Source of the DNA: Candidatus Altimarinota bacterium
GTDB taxonomy: Bacteria; Patescibacteriota; Gracilibacteria; CAIRYL01; GCA-016699755
Length of the DNA stretch: 48,677 nt
Reading direction: 5' to 3'
Assembly (NCBI GenBank): GCA_025210675.1
Contig: JAOARU010000020.1
Span: 1-48,677 of the forward strand
The translations under genes and the position numbers were made by a program. Below the pieces are notes generated by a model that had not been told where the DNA came from, searched no databases, and saw only the letters and a program-made list of their open reading frames with translations. Shown in pieces: positions 15,449-23,832 of the stretch. Position 1 is the first letter of the stretch. Each line of letters begins with the position of its first letter.

Positions 15449-16564
15449 ATGAATCCCTTAGAGCTCAGAAACAGGATCCAAAAAGAAGCTCCTCCGCAAA
15501 AAAGAGCTCTAATAACAAGTTTTAGCATTTTAAAGTCAATACTTAATATCAGAGCAATTGTAAATGCTGAAATCTGGTCAAGCAACAAAGATTATTACAA
15601 TGGTAATCCTGATGTTGATTTGTACATTCAGGAAGCCCGGATTAGTTTTCGTGAATTAATTAATCAAAACGATAAAATGATTTTAAATGAAGGCGTCAAT
15701 AGACACGCCTTTAATCATTTTTTAATAGTTGCAGAAACAGCTATTAGGCTTTATATAATAGCTCAAAATTCAAATGATATAAGAAAAATGGTACTAATAG
15801 CCCTTGCGGGGTTATTTCATGACAATGGCTATGATATATGCAATGAAAAGATTAAAAACGGCGATCCTAAATCAAAATACAACCTGCACGCCAAAAAAGG
15901 CGCAGAGAGAGCTGAGCTTATACTAAAAGCATTTTCTAAATATGAACCAGATGTACTTAGGAGTTTTTTTAATAAAAATATCCAAAAAGCACTGGGTAGT
16001 AATTTTTTTACAGAAAATAATATCCAGATAATCAAAGAAGCTATCATGTTTCATTCTTTTTCAGGAGGAAAAAGCAGCACAGAACAACAAGAAATAGATG
16101 AATCACTTGAGCCTCAGCTTAATTATATATTAATTTTAGCTGATAAGCTGCACGGTTGCTGCAAAGAGAGGGCGCCAAAAAAACTTCTAGAGAAATATGT
16201 CAACGAAATAGCAAGTGATCATAATTCAAAAAATCCGGAAAACATACAAGCCTGGTACGTAGAATTGGCTTATATGAGCAGTCTTAAAGGAGTGGAAATG
16301 CAAAACAACAAACTGTCATGCTTGTTGAGCGTAGATATTAACAGAATCAAGCATTTTATTGAGGAGAATCAGGAAGTAAGTCATTATTCGGAAGATTTAT
16401 TTATTGATAAATCTACAAAAACATATGCAAGTGAAAAAAACCTAAAAAGACTAAGAAATGCTACCAAAAGGGTGTATGGTGATAATTTTGAATTTAGTTT
16501 TAGGCTTGATTTTGGAGAATTTGTAGTTGAAATACCAGAAGCAGAAAAGACTAAAGTAGCATAG
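15449..16564 (+). CDS. HD-domain phosphohydrolase-like protein
   Basis: 371 residues. An HD-type metal site is visible: NRHAFNHFLIVAETAIRLY with His90, FHDNGYD with His124-Asp125, NLHAKKGAERAELIL with His147, IMFHSFSGG and YILILADKLHGC with a late Asp. These are the H...HD...H...D ligands of HD-domain nucleotidases and phosphodiesterases. The substrate cannot be told. It begins three bases after the acidic protein gene and has no Shine-Dalgarno sequence. Confidence 0.75.
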   Translation: MNPLELRNRIQKEAPPQKRALITSFSILKSILNIRAIVNAEIWSSNKDYYNGNPDVDLYIQEARISFRELINQNDKMILNEGVNRHAFNHFLIVAETAIRLYIIAQNSNDIRKMVLIALAGLFHDNGYDICNEKIKNGDPKSKYNLHAKKGAERAELILKAFSKYEPDVLRSFFNKNIQKALGSNFFTENNIQIIKEAIMFHSFSGGKSSTEQQEIDESLEPQLNYILILADKLHGCCKERAPKKLLEKYVNEIASDHNSKNPENIQAWYVELAYMSSLKGVEMQNNKLSCLLSVDINRIKHFIEENQEVSHYSEDLFIDKSTKTYASEKNLKRLRNATKRVYGDNFEFSFRLDFGEFVVEIPEAEKTKVA

Positions 16565-16621
16565 GTTTACTAAGTTACTTGAGGCTATTTTGATTATCAA
16601 AACTAGATAAGCAAGTCTTGT

Positions 16622-16658
16622 GTTTTAAATTGAACAAAAAATTTGTTCAATTTAAAAC
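16622..16658. repeat. 17-bp perfect inverted repeat, copy 1 of a repeated palindrome
   Basis: GTTTTAAATTGAACAAA (16622-16638) and its exact complement (16642-16658) flank AAA. The central 29 bases (16628-16656) recur identically at 16761-16789. It lies 57 bases after the HD-domain gene. The gap 16565-16936 otherwise holds a promoter-like sequence (16801-16830) and the terminator at 16895-16921. Confidence 0.85.
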
Positions 16659-16760
16659 GGGTCATGATAAAGATTCCTGTTGTGATTTTGAGAAGATTTA
16701 ATTTGCTATTTTTTTATGATCTTGTTTTTGGGGTATGTTTTTTAAGATTTGTTTTAAGAT

Positions 16761-16789
16761 AATTGAACAAAAAATTTGTTCAATTTAAA
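16761..16789. repeat. palindromic repeat, copy 2
   Basis: The same 29 bases as 16628-16656, with an 11-bp perfect inverted repeat (16761-16771 with 16775-16785) around AAA. The copies are 133 bases apart with no reading frame between them. Confidence 0.85.
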
Positions 16790-16800
16790 GTTAAAAAAAT

Positions 16801-16830
16801 TTGACTTTATATATCTAATTTTGATATAAT
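16801..16830 (+). promoter_or_regulatory. orphan sigma-70-like promoter
   Basis: TTGACT (16801-16806), 18 bases, TATAAT (16825-16830). It points towards the 3' end of a minus-strand gene, so it would give a short RNA or an antisense transcript. The region is very AT-rich, so chance is possible. Confidence 0.35.
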
Positions 16831-16894
16831 TATTATATAAGCTTAGTTTGTTAGATATGCGCACATTGGTGGGTGTTTTTTATTTTATGCATAC

Positions 16895-16921
16895 AAAAAA
16901 AGCGGAGTCTTGACTCCGCTT
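16895..16921 (-). terminator. rho-independent terminator of the NIF3-like gene
   Basis: AAGCGGAGTC (16900-16909) pairs with GACTCCGCTT (16912-16921) across a two-base loop. On the minus strand it is followed by seven Ts, directly after the stop of the gene starting at 17914. Confidence 0.85.
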
Positions 16922-16936
16922 AATATTTAAATCAAA

Positions 16937-17914
16937 TTAGATTCTACTTACTCTAATCATTCCTGAACAAGGAATTATTTCTATGCCTTTTTTTTCGTAT
17001 TCATCAAGGATATAATTCATTCCAAGAGAATCTGATGCCATATGAGAACAGACTATCACATTTATATGATGTTTTTCGGCTTCTTTTTTGTAATCCTCGC
17101 TCATGTGCATAGTCAAAATAGTACCAACGCCACTACGAGATAAGTGCTCATAGATGTCTTTGTTGCCGCTTGTGCCACCTGTAAATCCAGTTGCTACAAT
17201 CTTGCCAGGCTTAGATGAATTTGAGCCTGAGATGATCACAGGCGGATTGCCGTATTCAGCAGAGAGTCTATACTCATCAATTTTCATAAGAGCATCTACT
17301 ATCTCGCCTAAATTATCAAATTCCTTGTTACATATATGCTTTGTGACGTGCTGATAAGCGCAGTTGTCGGCTGGAGTATGAGTATTGAAGTATGGAATAT
17401 CTAAAAGTTCAGCATTTCTTGTATTTCTTTGGATATTGTCAGCATGAAGCGCTCTATCAATCTTGCCAACTCTATCGGCAAGCAATTTTTCTGCTATATT
17501 TATAGGTACGCCCAGCTCTCCAGCAATAGTTTCTTGCAAATCCATCACTCCTGTTAGATTTAACAAGGCTCTGCCTTCTGGATGATGAGCCATAATTGCG
17601 TCTATTTTTTGACCATTTTTGTTTAATTCATTTGCAAGTAAAAGCTCTGGGGTCTCCATATCAATACCTACTATGATTTTTTTAATCTTGCGGTCTTTTT
17701 TGCCGTACAAAATACGAGAATCGGAATAAATATGGTGCAGTGTCTCTGTGTCAAAGTATTTCTTTTTCTCTTTGTCTAGTTTTTTATAGCTTTTTTCTCT
17801 TTTTGTGAGAATCTTTTGAATTTCTTTTTTGCCTCTTGGGTCATTTTTTACACCCAATTCAACGGCAATATCAAAAAGTTGTCCTAAATTTTGCATCTTA
17901 GTATCAAAAATCAT
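16937..17914 (-). CDS. NIF3-like dinuclear metal-centre protein
   Basis: 325 residues. NIF3/DUF34 proteins carry a two-metal site; their biochemical role is unsettled. Metal-ligand motifs are visible: IMAHHPEGRAL (about 108-118), FNTHTPADNCAYQHV (about 177-191) and the C-terminal MHMSEDYKKEAEKHHINVIVCSHMASDSLGMNYIL. The N-terminal 60 residues are a helical, lysine-rich extension not usual in the family. A strong terminator follows. No gene on the same strand lies close, so it is probably monocistronic. Confidence 0.8.
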   Translation of the reverse strand: MIFDTKMQNLGQLFDIAVELGVKNDPRGKKEIQKILTKREKSYKKLDKEKKKYFDTETLHHIYSDSRILYGKKDRKIKKIIVGIDMETPELLLANELNKNGQKIDAIMAHHPEGRALLNLTGVMDLQETIAGELGVPINIAEKLLADRVGKIDRALHADNIQRNTRNAELLDIPYFNTHTPADNCAYQHVTKHICNKEFDNLGEIVDALMKIDEYRLSAEYGNPPVIISGSNSSKPGKIVATGFTGGTSGNKDIYEHLSRSGVGTILTMHMSEDYKKEAEKHHINVIVCSHMASDSLGMNYILDEYEKKGIEIIPCSGMIRVSRI

Positions 17915-17947
17915 AGATATTTTCTCATGAAAACATTATAAACACAA

Positions 17948-17976
17948 TTGATATTGAGCCTTTTTTGTGAGAGAAT
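17948..17976 (+). promoter_or_regulatory. promoter with GAGAAT minus-10 for the transketolase half
   Basis: TTGATA (17948-17953), 17 bases, GAGAAT (17971-17976) preceded by TGA. The ATG at 18002 is 25 bases downstream. Confidence 0.5.
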
Positions 17977-18001
17977 ATATACGAACTGTAAAATTTAAAA
18001 T

Positions 18002-18931
18002 ATGGAAGAAGCAACAAGAAATGCTTTTGGTAAAGCTATTTTGGAATTTAGCAAAGATCATCCTGAAATAGTTACTATTGATGCAGATTTATCAGGCAGT
18101 ACAAAAACTCAAGATTTTGCCAAAGAAAACCCTAATAAGGCTTTTAATGTGGGTATTGCAGAACAAGATTTAATAGGCACAGCAGCTGGGCTTGCTTTAA
18201 GTGGCAAACGTCCTTTTGCTTGCAGTTTTGCTGTTTTTGCAACTGGCAGAGCTTGGGAGCAAATCAGAAATACTGTTTGTGTATCACATTTGCCTGTGGT
18301 TGTAGTTGGCTCTCATGCTGGTATATTGACAGGTGAAGACGGTGAAACGCATCAGGCACTTGAAGATGTTGCTATCATGCGTGTATTGCCACATATGAAT
18401 GTCTATTCGCCTGCTGATAGTACTGAAACTAGAGCAATTGTAAAATATATTCTTGAGCATGAAAAAGGACCTTGCTATCTGAGATTAGGTCGTGAAAAAG
18501 TACCTGTAATATTTAATAAAGATGAAAATTTTGATTTTCCAAAAGTTAGACAGCTAACAGATGGAAATGATTTGGTGATTTTTGCCACTGGTTCAGTCGT
18601 AGGACAAGCTCTAATGGCAGCCAATAAAATCAAAGAAGATGGCGTAAATGCCTCAGTTGTAAATGTATCATGCCTAAAACCAGTTGATCGTGATGGCATC
18701 ATTAATCAACTCAAAAAATCAAGCAAATGTGTATCGTGCGAAGATCATAGTGTAATTGGCGGATTGGGAAGCATTGTCTCAGATATTATTGCAGAAGAGG
18801 GTATTGATTCAAGAATTCTCAAGATTGGCATGCACGGTTTCGGAGAAAGCGGCACGCCGTATGATCTCTATGCAAAATATGGACTGGATGCAGAGGGTAT
18901 TTATGAAAAAATCAAACAATTTTTAAAATAA
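18002..18931 (+). CDS. transketolase, C-terminal subunit
   Basis: 309 residues covering the pyrimidine-binding and C-terminal domains of transketolase as a separate chain. Seen: IDADLSGSTKT, NVGIAEQDLIGTAAGLALSGKRPF (with the Glu that activates thiamine diphosphate), SHAGILTGEDGETHQALEDVAIMRVLP and the C-terminal domain ending at KIKQFLK. The N-terminal diphosphate-binding subunit normally precedes it in split transketolases but is not in this window. The next gene starts two bases after its stop, so it is co-transcribed with malic enzyme. A 1-deoxyxylulose-5-phosphate synthase half is less likely from the motifs. Confidence 0.92.
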   Translation: MEEATRNAFGKAILEFSKDHPEIVTIDADLSGSTKTQDFAKENPNKAFNVGIAEQDLIGTAAGLALSGKRPFACSFAVFATGRAWEQIRNTVCVSHLPVVVVGSHAGILTGEDGETHQALEDVAIMRVLPHMNVYSPADSTETRAIVKYILEHEKGPCYLRLGREKVPVIFNKDENFDFPKVRQLTDGNDLVIFATGSVVGQALMAANKIKEDGVNASVVNVSCLKPVDRDGIINQLKKSSKCVSCEDHSVIGGLGSIVSDIIAEEGIDSRILKIGMHGFGESGTPYDLYAKYGLDAEGIYEKIKQFLK

Positions 18932-18932
18932 A

Positions 18933-20057
18933 ATGGATCCAATAAAATCACATAAAGATTTAAAAGGAAAAATAGAAATAAGCTCAAAATCAAGCCTTTC
19001 AAATAGCGAGGCTTTGAGTGTTTTTTATACACCGGGAGTGGCACAAGTCTCAAGTGAAATAGCAAAAGACAGGGATAAAAGTTTTGAATATACTTGGCGC
19101 AAAAATACTATCGCCATAGTGTCTGATGGCACAGCAGTACTAGGACTTGGCGATATTGGCCCTGAGGGAGCGCTTCCTGTAATGGAGGGCAAAAGCGCTA
19201 TTTTTAAGGAATTTGGCGGAATAAATGCAATACCACTTTGTATAAACACAAAAGATACAGATGAAATAGTAAAATTTTGCCAACAAATAGCACCTACTTT
19301 TGGCGGAATAAACTTAGAAGATATTTCAGCGCCTAGGTGTTTTGAGATTGAGCGAATATTAAAAGAAACGCTTGATGTTCCTGTTTTTCATGATGACCAA
19401 CATGGTACAGCCATAGTCACAATGGCAGGACTTTTAAATGCTTTAAAAATAGTAGATAAAGATATTACAACAGCTAAAATAGTCATCTCAGGGGCTGGAG
19501 CAGCTGGTATCTCCATAGCGAGACTACTTGTAAAAGCAGGTGCAATCAATATAGTAACATGTGATTCAAAAGGGGCAATTTATGCAGAAAGGGAAAGTCT
19601 AAATTCTGATAAAATGCAGGTTGCAAAATACAACCTAAATAATGAAAAAGGCCATATCCATGATATAATTAAAAATGCAGATATATTTATAGGGGTTTCA
19701 AAGGGTGGTATATTGAGCTCAAGTGATATTGAGAATATGGCAGATGATGCGATAGTTTTTGCTATGGCAAACCCAACACCAGAGATATTGCCAGATGAGG
19801 CCAAAAAAAGCGGAGCAAGAGTGATTGCAACAGGTCGTAGTGATTTTCCGAATCAAGTTAACAATGCTTTGGTGTTTCCAGGAATATTTAAGGGGATACT
19901 AAATAGTAAATACACACAATTCACAGATGATATGTTTTTGACTAGTGCAAAAGCTCTAGCAGACATGGTGGAAAATCCATCAGAACAAAACATACTTCCT
20001 AAAGTTTTTGATAAAAAAGTAGCAGATATAATCGGTGGTGCAATTTTAAGCCTTTAA
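18933..20057 (+). CDS. malic enzyme (NAD(P)-dependent)
   Basis: 374 residues, the short bacterial form without a phosphotransacetylase domain. It converts malate to pyruvate and CO2 and reduces NAD(P). The N-terminal malic domain has VFYTPGVAQVSSEIAKD, VSDGTAVLGLGDIGPEGALPVMEGKSAIFKEFGG, and INLEDISAPRCFEIE with metal ligands, then VPVFHDDQHGTAIV. The dinucleotide-binding domain has ISGAGAAGISIARLL (about 186-200), and FAMANPTPEILPDEA is conserved. It sits between the transketolase half and a reductase. With the fumarase alpha subunit at 33866-34708 it suggests a fumarate-malate-pyruvate route. Confidence 0.95.
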   Translation: MDPIKSHKDLKGKIEISSKSSLSNSEALSVFYTPGVAQVSSEIAKDRDKSFEYTWRKNTIAIVSDGTAVLGLGDIGPEGALPVMEGKSAIFKEFGGINAIPLCINTKDTDEIVKFCQQIAPTFGGINLEDISAPRCFEIERILKETLDVPVFHDDQHGTAIVTMAGLLNALKIVDKDITTAKIVISGAGAAGISIARLLVKAGAINIVTCDSKGAIYAERESLNSDKMQVAKYNLNNEKGHIHDIIKNADIFIGVSKGGILSSSDIENMADDAIVFAMANPTPEILPDEAKKSGARVIATGRSDFPNQVNNALVFPGIFKGILNSKYTQFTDDMFLTSAKALADMVENPSEQNILPKVFDKKVADIIGGAILSL

Positions 20058-20065
20058 AAAACTTA

Positions 20066-20620
20066 ATGAAAAAACTCATAATCAAAGCCCACCCCTCACC
20101 TCAAGGCCTTACTCACAGACTCGTTGATGAATTTGTGCTAGAGGCTGAAAAATCATTTCATCAAGTCAAAATCCTAGACTTATATGCTGAGGATATGGAT
20201 TTTTTGAAATTTGAAAATGAATCAGAACTGCCAAGAAAGCCAGAAATGAAGAAATACAGGGAGCTTTTGGCTTGGGCTGATGAATTTGTATTTTTCTTTC
20301 CTGTGTGGTGGTATGATTCACCGTCAATAGTAAAGAATTTTTATGATTCAGCTTTTGTTAGTCATTTGGCATTTGTCTATGAAAGCAGCTTGCCTACACC
20401 TTTATTTAAAGATAAGCAAAGTCAGTTTATCTGTACGTCTGGAGGTCCTGGTTTTTTGTATGATTTTAGACTTTTGCCTTTAAAAAGAGTGTGGCATCAT
20501 AGAATGGCATTTTGTGGGGCAAAAATCAGAAATTTCTTGGTACTTGGTCCAAAAAGCAGACGCGCAGAAGAAAGAATTGAAAAATTTATCTGCAAAATTA
20601 AAAAAATAGCTCAAAAATAA
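20066..20620 (+). CDS. NAD(P)H-dependent oxidoreductase, flavodoxin-like fold
   Basis: 184 residues, matching the NQO1/KefF-type quinone reductase family. The N-terminus IIKAHPSPQGLTHRLVDEF is the FMN/FAD phosphate-binding loop, and FFFPVWWYDSPSIVKNFYDSAFVSHLAFVY is the conserved flavin and substrate segment, followed by CTSGGPGFLYDF. It starts eight bases after malic enzyme. It probably reduces quinones or a similar acceptor in the cytoplasm; the real substrate is unknown. Confidence 0.85.
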   Translation: MKKLIIKAHPSPQGLTHRLVDEFVLEAEKSFHQVKILDLYAEDMDFLKFENESELPRKPEMKKYRELLAWADEFVFFFPVWWYDSPSIVKNFYDSAFVSHLAFVYESSLPTPLFKDKQSQFICTSGGPGFLYDFRLLPLKRVWHHRMAFCGAKIRNFLVLGPKSRRAEERIEKFICKIKKIAQK

Positions 20621-20633
20621 TGGATATTTAATA

Positions 20634-21425
20634 TTGTTCACCCTCGGTCTTTTTGTTGGAAGCTTTATTGGAGTGCTTGTCTCAAGATTGCATTCCAGGG
20701 AAGGCGGCATATTAAATGGCAGATCACACTGCGATCATTGTGATTATATGCTTAGTGCTTGGGATTTGATACCTGTTTTTTCATGGATTTTTTTAGGTGG
20801 TGCTTGCCGAAAATGCAGAACAAAACTCTCAATCGAACATCCCCTTAGAGAGATTTTGACAGGGGTGCTTTTTGCAGGAGTTGGCATCTTTGCGGGTACT
20901 GACAATAAGTTTATTTTGATTTGGATGCTTTTTATCACAAGCATACTTTGGATATTGGCTTTGTATGATTTTTATTATATGGAGATAGCTGATGAGATAG
21001 CTATTCCAAGTATATTTATACTTACTGGAGTTTCTATTACTGATACATTTTATAATTTGGGGATACCTGACATCTTTGATGCATTGTTGGGTGCACTGAT
21101 TATTGGCGGGTTTTTTTTCTTGCAGATTTTGATACCACATCTATTGAGACTCAAAAAAGAATGGATAGGTGGAGGAGATCTGCGCTTAGCTGCAATAATA
21201 GGTATTGTGCTTGGCTGGAAAGTTTCTATTTTAGCATTATTTTTAGCATATATACTTGGAGCAATTATTTCTCCGATCTTGCTATTGCTCAAGAAAAAAG
21301 AAGTGCCATTTGGACCTTTCTTGGCTCTTAGTTGCTATATATCATTGTTTTACGGAGCAAGGCTGGCTAATATGTGGCTTGATTTTACTGGACTTGGTTC
21401 ACTTTACAATATTCATCTCAGTTGA
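20634..21425 (+). CDS. pilD: prepilin peptidase PilD
   Basis: 263 residues. The membrane aspartyl protease cleaves and methylates type IV prepilins. Two CxxC pairs (Cys33, Cys36, Cys58, Cys61) form the N-terminal zinc or disulfide domain, and the catalytic aspartates are Asp112 (ALYDFYYM) and Asp182 in GGGDLRLAA. In the present sequence the only start is TTG 20634. An ATG at 20620 is out of frame and would give MDILILFTLGLFVGSF if one T were added to the TTT at 20626-20628, which is a better N-terminus, so a one-base deletion is suspected. It overlaps the convergent FAD oxidoreductase gene by 27 bases. Confidence 0.9.
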   Translation: MFTLGLFVGSFIGVLVSRLHSREGGILNGRSHCDHCDYMLSAWDLIPVFSWIFLGGACRKCRTKLSIEHPLREILTGVLFAGVGIFAGTDNKFILIWMLFITSILWILALYDFYYMEIADEIAIPSIFILTGVSITDTFYNLGIPDIFDALLGALIIGGFFFLQILIPHLLRLKKEWIGGGDLRLAAIIGIVLGWKVSILALFLAYILGAIISPILLLLKKKEVPFGPFLALSCYISLFYGARLANMWLDFTGLGSLYNIHLS

Positions 21426-22433
21426 AAGTAGTCCTGAAGAAAAGATCACACTACGCCAAAAATTAGAATACATAATATGAGATTTAATTTGGTTTTTTAA
21501 AATGCTTCGTTTAAATGAATTAGTCTTTTTGAGGTAATTATTAATAGAAAAGCCTTTATTTAAGCTATCTGCAAGAAAATATCCACTCAAAAGCGCATAG
21601 CTAATCCCCTCAGCTGAAGAAGGGGAAATGAGTCCTGCACTTTCTCCAATAAAAGCCAGATTGTTTTTGCCAAGATATACGTCTTTGTGGCTTGGTCTTG
21701 TTATGATTGCACCTGTTCTTTTGAGTGGCTTTATGTCATCAATCAAGCCAAGCTTTTGGTATGATTTTTTAAGTAGTTCAAATTTTTCGTTTGGCTGATC
21801 TGCAAGCGCAGATCCAACCAAAAGTCGTCCGTCCTTAGGAATAATCCAAGAGTAAAAATCCGTTACCTTAGAGTCAAAAGAGGCAAGATGATATGGCATG
21901 TCTTTGTTTGATTTGAATTCCTCTTGAATCGCAGTATAATAAGACGAACAAGGTTTGTAAAAGTGCCTTCTCAGCATGGAGCTTGCACCCTCTGCACTCA
22001 CTAGGAATTTTGTTTTGATTGTACCTGATTTTAGCTCAAGTTTTATATGATCTTTTTGAAATTGGGCTGACTTTAAGTAGTCCTCTTCTCTGAAATCAAT
22101 ATTTGGAAGGGATTTTTCTAGTAAATAATAATCAAACTCCTCTTTTTTGAAATTAAAATAACGCTTTTGATAAAATCGCTCTTTGTTTGAATCAAAATCA
22201 ATAGCCCTAATTCCAAAAACCTGTTCTTTTGCCAAACAGGAAGATGGCAACTCAAGCCCAAGAGAAAGCATTGCTTTTTGTCCACGCTCAGATAAAAGCC
22301 CTCCGCATGTTTTTGCTGTGGTTTTTTGTGTGATATTTCTACGATCTACCAAGAGAATTTTGTATTTTTTGTCTATAAATCTACAAAATGCACTCCCTGA
22401 AACTCCTGCTCCAATCACAACAATATCAAACAT
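21399..22433 (-). CDS. FAD-dependent oxidoreductase of the geranylgeranyl-reductase type
   Basis: 344 residues from the ATG at 22433; an upstream TTG would add three residues, but the dinucleotide-binding fold begins directly at MFDIVVIGAGVSGSAFCRFI, and a short GAGG sits ahead of the ATG. Motifs: GxGxxG for FAD, CGGLLSERG, FLVSAEGASSMLRR, and the second FAD motif LAFIGESAGLISPSSAEGISYALLSG. The family includes geranylgeranyl and digeranylgeranyl lipid reductases and FixC-like enzymes; the substrate here is unknown. It is convergent with pilD. Confidence 0.85.
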   Translation of the reverse strand: MFDIVVIGAGVSGSAFCRFIDKKYKILLVDRRNITQKTTAKTCGGLLSERGQKAMLSLGLELPSSCLAKEQVFGIRAIDFDSNKERFYQKRYFNFKKEEFDYYLLEKSLPNIDFREEDYLKSAQFQKDHIKLELKSGTIKTKFLVSAEGASSMLRRHFYKPCSSYYTAIQEEFKSNKDMPYHLASFDSKVTDFYSWIIPKDGRLLVGSALADQPNEKFELLKKSYQKLGLIDDIKPLKRTGAIITRPSHKDVYLGKNNLAFIGESAGLISPSSAEGISYALLSGYFLADSLNKGFSINNYLKKTNSFKRSILKNQIKSHIMYSNFWRSVIFSSGLLSTEMNIVK

Positions 22434-22486
22434 GATCCTCAATAAATATAAATTATTTTAAACCTGATTGTATTTTTTGAAAAGGA

Positions 22487-22750
22487 TTAAAAAGTACTCA
22501 AGTAGCCAGATATTGGGTCATTGTAGCCATAAGGAATATATCCTTTTGTTTTTTCCCTGATCTGACTAGAAAATTGAGCATGTCTATCAATTCTTTCAGG
22601 GTCTGGCTTTTTTTCGGTTTTATCAAAATCCCCTCTTTGAATAGCCTCTTTCCATGCCACTAATCCTCCTTCTAAAAAAGCATTGTATTTCTTATTTTCA
22701 GGCTTTTCCTGCTTCTTATCCTTATCTGCATCAAAATTTTCAAATTCCAT
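22487..22750 (-). CDS. small charged protein, unknown function
   Basis: 87 residues from the ATG at 22750 (MEFENFDADKDKKQEK); an upstream TTG start is less likely because it overlaps the end of the preceding gene. The sequence is charged at first, then has YNAFLEGGLVAWKEAIQRGDF and a Tyr/Pro/Gly-rich end (KGYIPYGYNDPISGYLSTF). No membrane segment. It begins seven bases after the 22758-23114 gene and is probably co-transcribed with it. Confidence 0.65.
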   Translation of the reverse strand: MEFENFDADKDKKQEKPENKKYNAFLEGGLVAWKEAIQRGDFDKTEKKPDPERIDRHAQFSSQIREKTKGYIPYGYNDPISGYLSTF

Positions 22751-22757
22751 ATTTTTA

Positions 22758-23114
22758 TTAAATATTATCAATTTGCTGTTCAATTAAACGAAGCTCTTTG
22801 GCTTCTTCTTTTTGATCTTGCTTTTTGTAAATCTCAAAAGACTCCTTTTCGTAATTGTCACTAAGTGTTTTTATTTCTTGCATTAGGCTTGGATTTTCTT
22901 TGGCAATTTTCTCAAAAACATACATTTGTTCATCAAATGCCTTGTCTAGTTCTCTATAAAGACCATCACATTCCTGATCACTCATTGTAGGCAGTTTTTC
23001 AACTATTGTTCTTTGCACACTTTCTTCTAATAAAAAAATAGAAAAAAACCTTTTAAGTACTTTTTGTTGCTTCTCTGTCAATTTGCCATTTTCTTGAATA
23101 AGCATATTGCTCAT
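22758..23114 (-). CDS. small helical protein, unknown function
   Basis: 118 residues from the ATG at 23114. An earlier in-frame start would lie inside the terminator hairpin at 23121-23150 and is rejected. The protein is predicted all-helical (LTEKQQKVLKRFFSIFLLEESVQRTIVEKLPTMSDQECDGLYREL...) with a charged C-terminus. Its MSDxE/Q pattern and layout recall the 123-residue protein at 7022-7393, but homology cannot be claimed. Confidence 0.65.
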   Translation of the reverse strand: MSNMLIQENGKLTEKQQKVLKRFFSIFLLEESVQRTIVEKLPTMSDQECDGLYRELDKAFDEQMYVFEKIAKENPSLMQEIKTLSDNYEKESFEIYKKQDQKEEAKELRLIEQQIDNI

Positions 23115-23120
23115 AAAATT

Positions 23121-23150
23121 AAAAACTCTGGTTATTATACCAGAGTTTTT
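23121..23150. terminator. bidirectional terminator after rpsC
   Basis: A 12-bp perfect stem AAAAACTCTGGT (23121-23132) with ACCAGAGTTTTT (23139-23150) and a six-base loop gives T runs on both strands. It ends the rplV-rpsC transcript on the minus strand. Confidence 0.85.
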
Positions 23151-23174
23151 ATAAATAATCAAAGTATAAATATG

Positions 23175-23819
23175 TTAACTTCTTTTATTGTTTTTGAATA
23201 TTTCTCCTCTAAACACCCAAACCTTGATACCGATTGCACCAAATCCTGTGCGAGCTGTATCAGTAGCATATGATATATCTGCACGAAAAGTATGTAAAGG
23301 CACTGTGCCTTCTGAAAAAGTCTCTGTACGAGCAATTTCAGCTCCTTGTAGACGTCCTGACATTTGTACTTTTACACCTTTTGCGCCTGCTTCCATACCT
23401 TTTTGAATAGCCATTTTTGCTACTCTTCTGAAGGGCATTCTTCTTTCAAGTTGGCGACCTACAAAATCAGCCAAATTTCCTGCTTCTAGTTCAGGTTTTT
23501 TGATTTCTTTGATGCTAACATCAAAATTGTCGTTAAAAGTCTTTTTTAGGTCAGATTTTAAAGCTTCGATGCTATCACCTTGTCTACCAATAATAATACC
23601 TGGACGAGAAGAGTAAATATCTAAATGAATAAGTTCATTTTTTCTTTCAATTTCAACTCTTATAAGACCTGCTTCTTGCAATTTTTTAGCAAGATAGTTT
23701 CTGATCTCCAAATCTTTCTTGATGTTCTTAGCGAATACTTTTCCACGAGCAAACCACCTAGAACTCCAGTTCTGTGTTATGCCGATTCTAATACTTGTTG
23801 GATTTACTTTTTGTCCCAT
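23175..23819 (-). CDS. rpsC: 30S ribosomal protein S3
   Basis: 214 residues. It begins MGQKVNPTSIRIGITQNWSSRWFA, the S3 signature. The KH domain (RPGIIIGRQGDSIEALKSDL) and the C-terminal domain (AGAKGVKVQMSGRLQGAEIARTE...TVPLHTFRADISYATDTARTGFGAIGIKVWVFRGE) are complete. S3 is at the mRNA entry of the small subunit. It follows rplV by 13 bases, but the usual next gene rplP is absent; a strong terminator follows instead. No Shine-Dalgarno sequence. Confidence 0.98.
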   Translation of the reverse strand: MGQKVNPTSIRIGITQNWSSRWFARGKVFAKNIKKDLEIRNYLAKKLQEAGLIRVEIERKNELIHLDIYSSRPGIIIGRQGDSIEALKSDLKKTFNDNFDVSIKEIKKPELEAGNLADFVGRQLERRMPFRRVAKMAIQKGMEAGAKGVKVQMSGRLQGAEIARTETFSEGTVPLHTFRADISYATDTARTGFGAIGIKVWVFRGEIFKNNKRS

Positions 23820-23832
23820 AATGATTAAAAAA

